The position numbers and the translations under genes are program-made. 64,000 bases of DNA from Dyadobacter fermentans. GTDB taxonomy: Bacteria; Bacteroidota; Bacteroidia; Cytophagales; Spirosomataceae. The stretch lies in assembly GCF_019924045.1 (NCBI RefSeq), contig NZ_JAHXBN010000001.1, forward strand, positions 434,001-498,000, read 5' to 3'. Every line of letters starts with the position of its first letter. The stretch's first letter is position 1. The notes under the pieces are model-generated. The model was not told where the DNA came from. It saw nothing but the letters and a program-made list of their open reading frames with translations, and did not search any database. Below are positions 8,073 to 16,349 of this stretch, piece by piece.

Positions 8073-9289
8073 CGTTGAATACGGTGCATCCAGTTACCCC
8101 ACGCCAGTCCGATGCGGGTTGAGATTAATGTTAAAACCAATGCAATACCCAAGCCTTTGAGCAGTTGAGATGTACTTTCTACCATCCAGGGGCCGAATTT
8201 GTAGCGGTACTCCCAGTTGGGGTCATTCCCGAAATACCAGTAATGACTGCCGAAAAACCAGTTGCGGGCATAGGGAGATTCCATCAGGAACCCGCCGAAA
8301 AACCATTGCACGACAAAAAATACGACCAGGAATGCGACGCCGAGAAGGACCATGAGTTTCCAGTCATTCCAGTGTGCAAATCGGTATCGCAGGATGTCGA
8401 TTACAATGGCCGGGGCAATGAGTAGCAACGGGAAATGAAAGCCCTGGTAATGCGTAATGTGGTTCAGGATCGGTCCGAGTTTAGGCTCGGCGGGAAAGAG
8501 CGGAATAATCCAGAGCGTGCCGAGCATTAACGCCGTGTAAACGCCCGCGACGGCCGTAATGGCCCATTTGTGCGAAACGGCCCTGCCCACCGCTACCAGA
8601 AGTAACGGAAACGCAGCGCCGGCAAATATATAAAAGCTCGACCGGTGCGTGCGCATTCTGCCTAGTTCCTCGGATATTAATGTAAACCAGATGGTTAACA
8701 GGAATCCCGCTGATAGTGCGAAAAGCCAGAAAAGTATTTTGTCCAAATTCTTAACTCCTTCCTCGCCTAAAGCGCCAAAAAGTTTCATTTGGTTTTTTAC
8801 GGCAATAACGCTGATCATCGCACCAAATTGAATACCGATAATGCCGAGGATCAGCACCGTATGCGGGGGAGAAAGGATCGTTACATCCAGCCCGTAGGTA
8901 TTATGCCACCAATCGTCGAAAGGAGCGGAGGTAAGCATGGATAACGCGCCCCAAACGCAGAACAAGGAGCCGAGCGAACTGTAAAAAAAGCCCCAGATTC
9001 TAACGCTGGCAGCTTTTTCAAGGTCACTGCCCCGGAATGTCTTTCTCAAAATCTCATAGCCGGAAAACAAACCAGCTACCACGGCACCCAGGTAAATGAC
9101 CAGGTGCGGCGGCGACAGCAGCCCATCGCGTCCGATGCTCATATGCCAGCAAATGTCCCAGATCAGGCCGGTAATCACACAAAAAGATGCGAAAACGGTG
9201 GCGAAAATGTAAACAGGGATGCCCGGACTGGCCTGTACGGTCAATGTCCGGTCGCCGGTTAGCGGCGGAGGGGCTGCGGTGTCTTGCAT
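8069..9289 (-). CDS. polytopic membrane protein, partner of the His-rich protein
   Basis: A 406-residue protein with about nine or ten hydrophobic helices. Histidine pairs lie near the helix ends: ICWHMSIGRDG, SPPHLV, WWHNTYGLDV, SPPHTV and HITHYQGFHF. The SPPH motif occurs twice, in two related halves. I do not recognise a named family. Its stop codon overlaps the start of the next gene as ATGA, which indicates a fixed partnership with that protein. Repeated membrane-edge histidines suggest metal or heme binding, but this is inference only. Confidence 0.6.
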   Translation of the reverse strand: MQDTAAPPPLTGDRTLTVQASPGIPVYIFATVFASFCVITGLIWDICWHMSIGRDGLLSPPHLVIYLGAVVAGLFSGYEILRKTFRGSDLEKAASVRIWGFFYSSLGSLFCVWGALSMLTSAPFDDWWHNTYGLDVTILSPPHTVLILGIIGIQFGAMISVIAVKNQMKLFGALGEEGVKNLDKILFWLFALSAGFLLTIWFTLISEELGRMRTHRSSFYIFAGAAFPLLLVAVGRAVSHKWAITAVAGVYTALMLGTLWIIPLFPAEPKLGPILNHITHYQGFHFPLLLIAPAIVIDILRYRFAHWNDWKLMVLLGVAFLVVFFVVQWFFGGFLMESPYARNWFFGSHYWYFGNDPNWEYRYKFGPWMVESTSQLLKGLGIALVLTLISTRIGLAWGNWMHRIQR

Positions 9290-9381
9290 ATGGCGGAGAG
9301 GAAAATGGAGTTACGACTGCAAATTTCGAAAAGGACAACCAGATTCCGTACTACCCCTACGATAGTTGTTTTTTATTAAGC

Positions 9382-10038
9382 TCAGAAGGGGCGCATGGCT
9401 TTCACGAAACGGCCTTTGAAATAAGTCGAAAACAGATTGTCCTCGCGCACACCGCGGGAGGTGGAAGCGTGGATGAATATGATCTCGTCGCGGCCCCGTA
9501 CGTCGGTGACGATACCCGCATGCGAAACATAACCTTCCTTTCCCGCCTCGGGGACAAAGAATAGCCAGTCGCCCGCTTTAATGTCCTCTACGCTGCCCAC
9601 TTCCTGTCCGAACTCCGATTGCTGCCACGAAATGCGGGGGACTTTTACGCCCATTTCGGAATAGACCTGGCAGATGAGGCCGGAGCAGTCGATGCCTTGT
9701 TTGTCGTTACCGCCGGAACGGTAAGGCGTACCGGTGTAGGTCCGGGCGATTTGCACCACTTGCGGGACGTTCTCGGTATTGGCGTCACCAGGGCGGGAGT
9801 AAGTCGTGGCTGTTCGCGCGGGCGCGGGTTTGCTGCTGGACGGTTTCCTCACCGGGGCCTTCGCTACGGGCTTGCGGGCGGGTGGGCGGCGGGTAGCTGA
9901 CGTGCGCCCGCGGGATGAAGATCCCCGGGAAGAGGTGTTTCTTTCGGGCGTTGTCCGGAATACTTCGCAGGAAAGTAATGTGGTGATCAGGAGGATGAAA
10001 ATCGTGCAGGAAAGGGATTGGGAAAGGTACTTCTTCAT
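9382..10038 (-). CDS. NlpC/P60 cell-wall endopeptidase lipoprotein
   Basis: A 218-residue protein. A lipoprotein signal ends at LLSC (Cys24), followed by a basic Pro/Ser/Arg linker to about residue 80. The NlpC/P60 domain has the catalytic Cys118 in GIDCSGL, His173 in SHAGIV, and a third polar residue, His190. Such enzymes cut the D-gamma-glutamyl-meso-diaminopimelate bond in peptidoglycan stem peptides in the periplasm. A TATTTTTG box at 10070-10077 (minus strand) lies about 30 bp upstream and may be the -7 element. Confidence 0.9.
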   Translation of the reverse strand: MKKYLSQSLSCTIFILLITTLLSCEVFRTTPERNTSSRGSSSRGRTSATRRPPARKPVAKAPVRKPSSSKPAPARTATTYSRPGDANTENVPQVVQIARTYTGTPYRSGGNDKQGIDCSGLICQVYSEMGVKVPRISWQQSEFGQEVGSVEDIKAGDWLFFVPEAGKEGYVSHAGIVTDVRGRDEIIFIHASTSRGVREDNLFSTYFKGRFVKAMRPF

Positions 10039-10099
10039 GCGTAAGCGAAATTGGCCTGACTACTCGGTTCAAAAATAGTAATTAATGTGTTGTGTTCGT

Positions 10100-10141
10100 C
10101 AGCGGGACGCTGGTTAATGGCGTGCACCGACGAGACGTCGG
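10100..10141. repeat. pair of short GC-rich hairpins
   Basis: CAGCG-GGA-CGCTG (10100-10112) is followed 14 bp later by CCGACG-AGA-CGTCGG (10127-10141). Both have three-base loops. They lie in the divergent gap between the NlpC gene and the FAH gene. The second resembles a small interspersed palindrome more than a terminator, because no T-run follows. Confidence 0.6.
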
Positions 10142-10191
10142 CACCATCGTACTATTTTAACTGCATTAGGTCTGAAAAATTGTAACAAATA

Positions 10192-10222
10192 TTGTGAGGC
10201 CCCCGCTTTGTAAGTAGCTTTG
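10192..10222 (+). promoter_or_regulatory. Bacteroidota-type promoter of the FAH-family gene
   Basis: TTG at 10192-10194, a 20-bp spacer and TAGCTTTG at 10215-10222. This is the same -7 box and spacing as at dps. The predicted leader is about 35 nt. Confidence 0.65.
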
Positions 10223-10263
10223 TCCCTGACGTTCATTCCTTTTAAATTAGCATTTGACCCCTG

Positions 10264-10875
10264 ATGAAAATTATTTGTGTAGGCCGGAATTACGCAGAGC
10301 ATATTGCCGAACTGAACAACCAAACGCCCGATTCCCCGGTTATATTTCTGAAACCTGAAACCGCACAGCTTCGTCCCGGCGAGGATTTTTATTACCCCGA
10401 ATTTTCAAAAGATATTCATTACGAAGTCGAATTGGTGGTGAAAATCAACCGGGCAGGGAAAAACATCGAAGAAAAATTCGCCCATAAATATTACAGCGAA
10501 ATCGGAATAGGCGTCGACTTCACGGCCCGCGACCTGCAATCCGAACTGAAAGCAAAAGGGTTGCCGTGGGAGCTTGCCAAAGCATTCAATGGCTCTGCAC
10601 CGGTGTCGGACTTCGTGCCGGTTTCGGACTTTGCGGATATTCAGGACATCAATTTCAGTCTGGATGTGAATGGCGAGACGCGGCAGAACGGCAACTCGTC
10701 GATGATGATCTACCGCATCAACTATCTGATCTCCTTTGTTTCCAAATATTTCATGCTCAAAACGGGCGACCTCATCTTCACGGGCACACCAAAGGGCGTC
10801 GGCCCGGTGCAGATCGGCGACAAGCTGACGGCCTCCATCGAAGGCAAGAAGATGCTCGAACTGTTCGTTAAGTAA
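10264..10875 (+). CDS. fumarylacetoacetate hydrolase family protein
   Basis: A 203-residue, cytoplasmic-looking protein that corresponds to the catalytic FAH domain. It begins KIICVGRNYAEHIAEL, with VIFLKPETA after it, as in short FAH proteins of the YcgM/FAHD1 type. The metal ligands are visible in HYEVELVV (ExE) and GVDFTARDLQ (Asp), and the end TGTPKGVGPV is also conserved. Family members hydrolyse or decarboxylate acylpyruvates and oxaloacetate. The substrate here is not resolved. Confidence 0.9.
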   Translation: MKIICVGRNYAEHIAELNNQTPDSPVIFLKPETAQLRPGEDFYYPEFSKDIHYEVELVVKINRAGKNIEEKFAHKYYSEIGIGVDFTARDLQSELKAKGLPWELAKAFNGSAPVSDFVPVSDFADIQDINFSLDVNGETRQNGNSSMMIYRINYLISFVSKYFMLKTGDLIFTGTPKGVGPVQIGDKLTASIEGKKMLELFVK

Positions 10876-10928
10876 ACCGTACTCGTCATATCACCCGGTC
10901 GTTGCACCGACTATTCAAGCACTTTTTC

Positions 10929-12887
10929 ATGCGTCATTATTTTCGGGCATTTGTCCGTTCAGGATTGTTTGTAGTGGGGTTGGCAGGTATTGCGGGGGGA
11001 GCATTGGCTCAAAAACAATCCTATCCGAAAGGTTATTACCAGTTTCCGATCCGTCCGGGTTTACCCAACTCCCTGGCCGGTGGCCTCGGCGATTTGCGGA
11101 GCAACCACTTCCACGCCGGCCTGGATATTCGTACGCAACAGCGCGAAGGCTTGCCTGTGTACGCGGCCGCCGAAGGTTATGTTTATAAAGTGGCAGTTCA
11201 GAGGACAGGTTATGGAAACGTAATCTATTTGCGCCACCCGAATGGACAAACCACGGTTTACGGACATTTGTTGAAATTCAGCGATCCGCTGGCATCATGG
11301 GTGCGGCAGGAACAGTATAAAAAGCAGACATTTGAAATCGATCTTTTCCCGGAAGCGGGCCAGTTTACATTCAAGAAAGGTGAAGTAATCGCATTGTCGG
11401 GGAATACGGGCGGTTCGGCCGGGCCGCATTTGCATTTTGAAGTGCGGGATTCGAAGGATAATTACCTAAATCCGCTGTATTTCGGGTTCAATGAAATCAA
11501 AGACGTTACGCCGCCGAAGTTCGTGAACCTGGCGATCAGGCCGATGGATATTAACGGACGGGTGAATGGGCAGTTTGACCGCCGGGTCTACACGCCGGTC
11601 AAATTGAAAGATGGTACCTGGCGTTTGACTGAGCCGGTTTCCGCGACAGGCATTGTAGGCCTCGACCTCATTGCATTCGACCAGATGACAGGCACCGGTT
11701 TCCGCTATGGTTTGCAATGCATTGAGATCAAGATGGACGGGGAGGAAGTGTTCTCCTACAATATTGAAGTATTTCCAAACGCCTCAACTCGGGATTATAA
11801 CAACCTGATCGACTACGAAACAGAGCAGGCGACAGGGCAGCGGTTCTTGAAATGCTATGTTCCTGATGGCAATCAGTTTAATTTATATAAAACGAATGCG
11901 ATCAACGGTAAGCTGAATATTGCGGATACGCTGAGTCACGAAGTGAAAGTAAGAATCTCGGATTCCTACGAAAACTTCTCAGAGCTGATATTCATGATCA
12001 AGGGGGAACCGCAAAACCCGCCGCTTCCTGCATTCAACACCGAAGTGAATCCGGAATATGTGCAGACTGAGATCCGTGAAAATACATTGGTTATGAAGGC
12101 GAAATACTATCGCAGTCAGGACCCGTTCGCCACTTTTTATATGAAAGGGAAACCCGAAAGGAGAGTGCCCAATCTGTATGCCGGAGAATCGGCGGTTTTT
12201 TTGACTGATTTGAGGAAAGAACTGCCGGATTCTGTGAAAGTAGGTACTACTACTGTCAAGACTTTCTTGCGCAGTCAGGTGTTGCCAGGCGTTGCGTCGT
12301 CATTCAAGGACGACAAATGGTCGGTAGACCTGGATAACACCAGTCTTTTCGACACGCTTTTTTTAATGGGCCAGCGGAATTTCAACGCATTAACCATTAA
12401 CAATCGCGGAACGGCATTGAACGATTACATTCACGTCACCTTCACACCCGAGAAAGCGCCCGAGGACAAGTCGCGCACTTATGTGTACCGATATCTGAAC
12501 GGTGATTACCGGTTCCTGGGCGGCAAATGGGACGGCGACCTCATCCGTTTCGACACCCGCGAGTTGGGTACCTTTGTGATCCAGGAGGATACCGTTCCGC
12601 CACGGGCACGGCTGGTGGAGCATAGCCAGCATCGCATACGTGGGTATGTGGGCGACGCGCTGTCGGGGATCGCGAATTTCAAAGCGCTGGTGAATGGCGA
12701 ATGGGTTTTGCTGAATTACGATTTTAAAAAGGGCTATATCTGGTCGGAAAAACTGGATGATAGCCAGCCATTTGAAGGAGAACTCGTGTTGGAAGTGACG
12801 GATAGGGCGGGAAATAGTACTATCTTGCGAACAGAATTGGTAGACCTGGTTGTTAAACCTAAGAAAACCAAAAAACGTAGAAGATAG
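10929..12887 (+). CDS. exported M23 (LytM-type) peptidase with large C-terminal region
   Basis: A 652-residue protein. The open frame begins with TTG at 10902, but the ATG at 10929 starts a clean signal peptide ending GGALAQ. The M23 domain is near the N-terminus: HAGLD (HxxxD, residues 62-66), GHLLKF, and GPHLHFEV (HLH at 167-169) are its zinc and catalytic residues. It should cut peptide bonds in peptidoglycan or another surface polymer. The remaining roughly 450 residues are beta-rich with no motif I recognise, possibly Ig-like. Bcp follows after 3 bp, so the two genes are co-transcribed. Confidence 0.9.
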   Translation: MRHYFRAFVRSGLFVVGLAGIAGGALAQKQSYPKGYYQFPIRPGLPNSLAGGLGDLRSNHFHAGLDIRTQQREGLPVYAAAEGYVYKVAVQRTGYGNVIYLRHPNGQTTVYGHLLKFSDPLASWVRQEQYKKQTFEIDLFPEAGQFTFKKGEVIALSGNTGGSAGPHLHFEVRDSKDNYLNPLYFGFNEIKDVTPPKFVNLAIRPMDINGRVNGQFDRRVYTPVKLKDGTWRLTEPVSATGIVGLDLIAFDQMTGTGFRYGLQCIEIKMDGEEVFSYNIEVFPNASTRDYNNLIDYETEQATGQRFLKCYVPDGNQFNLYKTNAINGKLNIADTLSHEVKVRISDSYENFSELIFMIKGEPQNPPLPAFNTEVNPEYVQTEIRENTLVMKAKYYRSQDPFATFYMKGKPERRVPNLYAGESAVFLTDLRKELPDSVKVGTTTVKTFLRSQVLPGVASSFKDDKWSVDLDNTSLFDTLFLMGQRNFNALTINNRGTALNDYIHVTFTPEKAPEDKSRTYVYRYLNGDYRFLGGKWDGDLIRFDTRELGTFVIQEDTVPPRARLVEHSQHRIRGYVGDALSGIANFKALVNGEWVLLNYDFKKGYIWSEKLDDSQPFEGELVLEVTDRAGNSTILRTELVDLVVKPKKTKKRRR

Positions 12888-12890
12888 ATT

Positions 12891-13349
12891 ATGGGACTAC
12901 AAGTCGGTGACCCCGCGCCCGCATTTTCAGTAAAAGATCAGGATGGAAATCTAGTAAAGCTGTCGGATTTGAAAGGAGAGAAAGTTGTTTTGTACTTTTA
13001 TCCCAAAGATAACACACCTACCTGCACCAATCAGGCCTGCAATATCCGCGACAACTACGGAGCGCTCCTGAAAAAAGGCTATAAGGTATTCGGGGTGAGC
13101 CCCGACAGCGAAAAATCGCACCAGCGGTTTATCAAAAAACATAACCTTCCGTTTTCCTTGCTCGCCGATACGGAGCATCAGATGGTAGAAGCTTACGGTG
13201 TCTGGGGAGAAAAAACAATGTTCGGGCGCACCTATATGGGTGTACTCCGCACGACCTTCGTCATCAACAAAAAGGGGATCATTGAAGAGATTATTTCCAA
13301 AGTGGAATCGTCGAAACACACTGATCAAATTCTTGGAAAAACTGAATAA
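12891..13349 (+). CDS. bcp: thioredoxin-dependent thiol peroxidase (Bcp/PrxQ type)
   Basis: A 152-residue protein of the AhpC/TSA superfamily, which reduces peroxides in the cytoplasm. The motif PTCTNQAC gives the peroxidatic Cys45 and the resolving Cys50 five residues later, the arrangement of atypical 2-Cys PrxQ enzymes. FYPKDNTPTCT and GVSPDS are also family signatures. It begins 3 bp after the M23 gene, but the functions do not obviously connect. Confidence 0.93.
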   Translation: MGLQVGDPAPAFSVKDQDGNLVKLSDLKGEKVVLYFYPKDNTPTCTNQACNIRDNYGALLKKGYKVFGVSPDSEKSHQRFIKKHNLPFSLLADTEHQMVEAYGVWGEKTMFGRTYMGVLRTTFVINKKGIIEEIISKVESSKHTDQILGKTE

Positions 13350-13448
13350 TAATCAGTCATTTTACCATTCCGAATAGCAGGACATTTACGCCGCCTAAAT
13401 CGTCCCGCACTCGGGTAACCCGATTAAGGACAGTCCAATAGAAAATAA

Positions 13449-14312
13449 ATGAAAATGGAAATTGAACAATTAGAAAAAGTAGCATCCCAGGTTCGCAGGG
13501 ACATCGTACGAATGGTACATGGTTGTCAGTCGGGACACCCTGGCGGGTCGCTGGGTTGCACCGAATTGTTGGTAGCATTGTACTTTGAGCGCATGAAGCT
13601 TAAAGAGAACGATGGTAAGGTTGTATTCGACATGGATGGCAAGGACGAAGACCTTTTCTTCCTTTCGAACGGCCACATTTCCCCGGTATGGTACAGCGTG
13701 TTGGCACGCAGAGGGTATTTCCCCGTATCGGAGCTGGCTACTTTCCGCAAGCTGGATTCTCGTCTGCAGGGACACCCTACCACGCACGAGCACCTCGAAG
13801 GTATCCGCATCGCGTCGGGTTCACTGGGACAGGGATTGTCGGTAGCACTGGGCGCGGCAACAGCTAAGAAATTGAACAACGACAAAGGAATCGTATATGT
13901 ACTGATGGGCGACGGCGAGCAGCAGGAAGGCCAGGTTTGGGAAGCCGCTACTTTCGCGCCGCACCACCAGGTGGATAACCTGATCGCGTTCATCGACCTG
14001 AACGGTCAGCAAATCGATGGCCCGACTGTCAAGGTAATGAACAACCGCGACCTGGGTGCCAAATATGAAGCATTCGGATGGGAAGTAATCTCTATCGAGG
14101 AAGGAAACGACATGGCAGCAGTGACGAAAGGCCTGTACGAAGCCAAAGGCCGTTTGGGACATGGCAGACCGATCATGGTATTGCTCCACACCGGCATGGG
14201 CTATGGCGTCGACTTCATGATGGGCAGCCACAAATGGCATGGTGTAGCGCCTAACGACGAGCAATTGGCGGCGGCACTGGCTCAGCTTGACGAAACTTTG
14301 GGAGATTATTAA
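13449..14312 (+). CDS. transketolase, N-terminal (thiamine diphosphate-binding) subunit
   Basis: A 287-residue protein matching the first third of full-length transketolase. GHPGGSLGCTELLVALYF and the TPP/metal motif MGDGEQQEGQVWEA are clear. Transketolase moves two-carbon units between sugar phosphates in the pentose phosphate pathway. The downstream gene supplies the remainder, so the enzyme is probably a heterotetramer. The two genes are in the same frame, separated by TAA and 16 further sense codons. Confidence 0.93.
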   Translation: MKMEIEQLEKVASQVRRDIVRMVHGCQSGHPGGSLGCTELLVALYFERMKLKENDGKVVFDMDGKDEDLFFLSNGHISPVWYSVLARRGYFPVSELATFRKLDSRLQGHPTTHEHLEGIRIASGSLGQGLSVALGAATAKKLNNDKGIVYVLMGDGEQQEGQVWEAATFAPHHQVDNLIAFIDLNGQQIDGPTVKVMNNRDLGAKYEAFGWEVISIEEGNDMAAVTKGLYEAKGRLGHGRPIMVLLHTGMGYGVDFMMGSHKWHGVAPNDEQLAAALAQLDETLGDY

Positions 14313-14363
14313 TATCCGGACCAGCGTGACAACACACGCGGTTTCATAAACAGACCATTCAAA

Positions 14364-15320
14364 ATGAAAAAATACACCTTCACTGAGAAGAAAGATACGC
14401 GTTCGGGCTTCGGTGCCGGAATGCACGTGCTGGGGCAACAAAATCCCAACGTAGTAGCGCTTTGCGCCGACCTCGTAGGTTCTTTGAAACTCGAACCGTT
14501 TATCAAAGAAAACCCTGAGCGTTTTATCCAATGCGGTATTTCCGAGGCTAACATGATCGGTGTTTCCGCCGGTTTGACCATCGGAGGTAAAATTCCTTTC
14601 GCTACGACTTTCGCGAACTTCGCGACTGGCCGTGTGTATGACCAGATCCGCCAGAGCGTAGCATATTCTAACAAAAACGTGAAAATCTGTGCTTCACACG
14701 CAGGTTTGACTTTGGGAGAAGACGGTGCTACCCACCAGATCCTCGAAGACATCGGGATGATGAAAATGCTTCCAGGCATGACCGTTATCAACCCTTGCGA
14801 TTACAACCAAACCAAAGCGGCTACCATCGCTATTGCTGACCACGACGGGCCGGTTTACCTGCGTTTTGGTCGTCCGGTAATCCCTGTTTTCACTGATGCT
14901 GACCAGAAGTTCGAAATCGGTAAAGCGTGGATGGTAAATGAAGGAACCGACGTGAGTATCATCGCAACCGGCCATATGGTATGGGAAGCGATCCAGGCTG
15001 GCGAAATCCTCGAAGCAGAGGGGATCAATGCCGAGATCATCAATATTCACACCATTAAGCCGTTGGATGAAGAGGCGATCTTGAAATCGGTTGAAAAAAC
15101 AGGTTGCGTTGTGACAGCTGAGGAGCATAACCGCATTGGTGGTCTGGGCGATAGCGTCGCGCAGGTTTTGGTTAAAAACAAACTCGTTCCGCAGGAATAT
15201 GTAGCTGTAAACGACAGTTTCGGCGAAAGCGGCACGCCGGCGCAATTGCTTCAAAAATACGGCCTCGATGCAAAACACATCGTAGAAGCCGCGAAACGCG
15301 CCATCGCAAGAAAACAATAG
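14364..15320 (+). CDS. transketolase, C-terminal subunit
   Basis: A 318-residue protein with the pyrimidine-binding domain and C-terminal domain of transketolase/1-deoxyxylulose-phosphate synthase-like enzymes. CGISEANMIGVSAGL contains the glutamate that activates thiamine. The region VYLRFGRPVIPVF and the ending domain with VVTAEEHNRIGGLG are typical. It starts 51 bp after the N-terminal subunit stop. Transcription probably ends at the hairpin at 15588-15632, 268 bp downstream. Confidence 0.93.
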   Translation: MKKYTFTEKKDTRSGFGAGMHVLGQQNPNVVALCADLVGSLKLEPFIKENPERFIQCGISEANMIGVSAGLTIGGKIPFATTFANFATGRVYDQIRQSVAYSNKNVKICASHAGLTLGEDGATHQILEDIGMMKMLPGMTVINPCDYNQTKAATIAIADHDGPVYLRFGRPVIPVFTDADQKFEIGKAWMVNEGTDVSIIATGHMVWEAIQAGEILEAEGINAEIINIHTIKPLDEEAILKSVEKTGCVVTAEEHNRIGGLGDSVAQVLVKNKLVPQEYVAVNDSFGESGTPAQLLQKYGLDAKHIVEAAKRAIARKQ

Positions 15321-15370
15321 AAAAATAATCCAATCCCGATTCCCCATTTCCAGCTCCCTGTCCCCGTTCC

Positions 15371-15390
15371 CCGTCGACTAAAGTCGACGG
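15371..15390. repeat. 20-bp palindrome, copy 1
   Basis: CCGTCGACT-AA-AGTCGACGG: two perfect 9-bp arms around AA. It is near-identical to the element at 15458-15477. Confidence 0.85.
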
Positions 15391-15457
15391 AATCGGATAA
15401 AAGGGGATCTTGCAAATTTTTTATCGGGACAATGTCTCATAAAAGTGAATCGCCTTG

Positions 15458-15477
15458 CCGTCGACTTAAGTCGACGG
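15458..15477. repeat. 20-bp palindrome, copy 2
   Basis: CCGTCGACTT-AAGTCGACGG is a perfect palindrome. It differs from copy 1, 87 bp away, by one base at the centre. Confidence 0.85.
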
Positions 15478-15479
15478 GA

Positions 15480-15519
15480 ATTGATTAGAGATTAGATTAT
15501 TATTGATTAGAGATTAGAT
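15480..15519 (+). repeat. AT-rich 18-bp direct repeat
   Basis: ATTGATTAGAGATTAGAT occurs at 15480-15497 and again at 15502-15519. Shorter related words (GATCAAATC, GATTAATCAATAG) continue to about 15586. Confidence 0.8.
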
Positions 15520-15587
15520 ATTGATCAAATCTGAATTCTGATCAGATAATAGATCAAATCAGATTAATCAATAGATTAGATTGAATT

Positions 15588-15640
15588 GAGCTCTGGGACT
15601 GCAAAAATGCCATTTTTGCTATCTCAGAGCTCTTTTATTT
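15588..15640 (+). terminator. long hairpin terminator after transketolase genes
   Basis: The outer arms GAGCTCTG (15588-15595) and CAGAGCTC (15625-15632) enclose a second stem, GCAAAAAT/ATTTTTGC. A T-rich stretch follows. Confidence 0.75.
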
Positions 15641-15752
15641 GTCCTGCACAAAAAAATAAACTATTATTGACCGGCGTTGACTTCGGGCTCCGGTACAATT
15701 ATTGGTCACGCGGATTTCCCCTGTAAAAAACGATCGGGTTAATACTGATTAA

Positions 15753-16295
15753 ATGTCCGACGAAGAATTATTATCCCTTTTTGAAAATCCCGAAACGCGG
15801 AGGAACGCTTTCAATCAGCTGGTGCGGAAGTACCAGCAAAAAGTATATTGGCTGGTAAGGAAGATGGTGGTCGATCACGATGATGCCAATGACATTACCC
15901 AGGATGTATTTATCAAGGCATGGAGTGCGCTGGAAAACTTCCGTGGCGACGCCAAGCTGTACACCTGGCTATATCGCATTGCGAGCAACGAAGCCATCAA
16001 TTTTCTCAATAAAAAGCGGAGGAAATATTTCATCCCGATTTACGACGTCGAGAATGAGCTGAGCGAAAAACTGGAAGCCGACCCTGACGTGAGCGGCGAT
16101 GCCATTCAGCTGAAATTACAGAAGGCATTATTAAAATTACCAGAAAAGCAACGTTTGGTATTTAACCTGAAATATTTTGAAGATTTACCCTACGAAGAGA
16201 TTTCGGAGATCACCGGAACGTCGGTAGGAGCGTTAAAAGCCTCATATCATTGGGCTTCGAAAAAAATTGAGGATTTTTTGAACGATACGGATTAA
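15753..16295 (+). CDS. ECF RNA polymerase sigma factor (RpoE-like)
   Basis: A 180-residue protein. Region 2 is clear: QKVYWLVRKMVVDHDDANDI, then TQDVFIKAWSAL and YTWLYRIASNEAINFL. Region 4 is LLKLPEKQRLVFNLKYFEDL with the helix-turn-helix PYEEISEITGTSVGALKAS. It heads a three-gene set with a probable membrane-bound partner and a CpxP-like periplasmic protein. This arrangement suggests an envelope-stress response. Confidence 0.93.
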   Translation: MSDEELLSLFENPETRRNAFNQLVRKYQQKVYWLVRKMVVDHDDANDITQDVFIKAWSALENFRGDAKLYTWLYRIASNEAINFLNKKRRKYFIPIYDVENELSEKLEADPDVSGDAIQLKLQKALLKLPEKQRLVFNLKYFEDLPYEEISEITGTSVGALKASYHWASKKIEDFLNDTD

Positions 16296-16349
16296 ACTAT
16301 TTGCGTTCACATTGGTCAAACCTTCACAAGACAGGAAATATAAATAATC

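Larger units (their letters stand above)
15321..15752. other. 432-bp intergenic region with palindromes, direct repeats and a terminator
   Basis: No credible gene is seen. The region holds two near-identical 20-bp palindromes, then an AT-rich stretch built from GATTAGAT-like words, then a long hairpin terminator. The last 110 bp should hold the promoter of the ECF sigma gene, but I could not fix it. Confidence 0.8.

Noticed and set aside
10902..10928. TTG start for the M23 peptidase
   Set aside because: The ATG at 10929 begins a better signal peptide, and there is no other support for the extension.
13449..15320. Transketolase as a pseudogene broken by a nonsense mutation
   Set aside because: Both halves are complete in conserved motifs, the second has its own ATG, and split transketolases are known. 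A stop at a domain boundary argues against decay.
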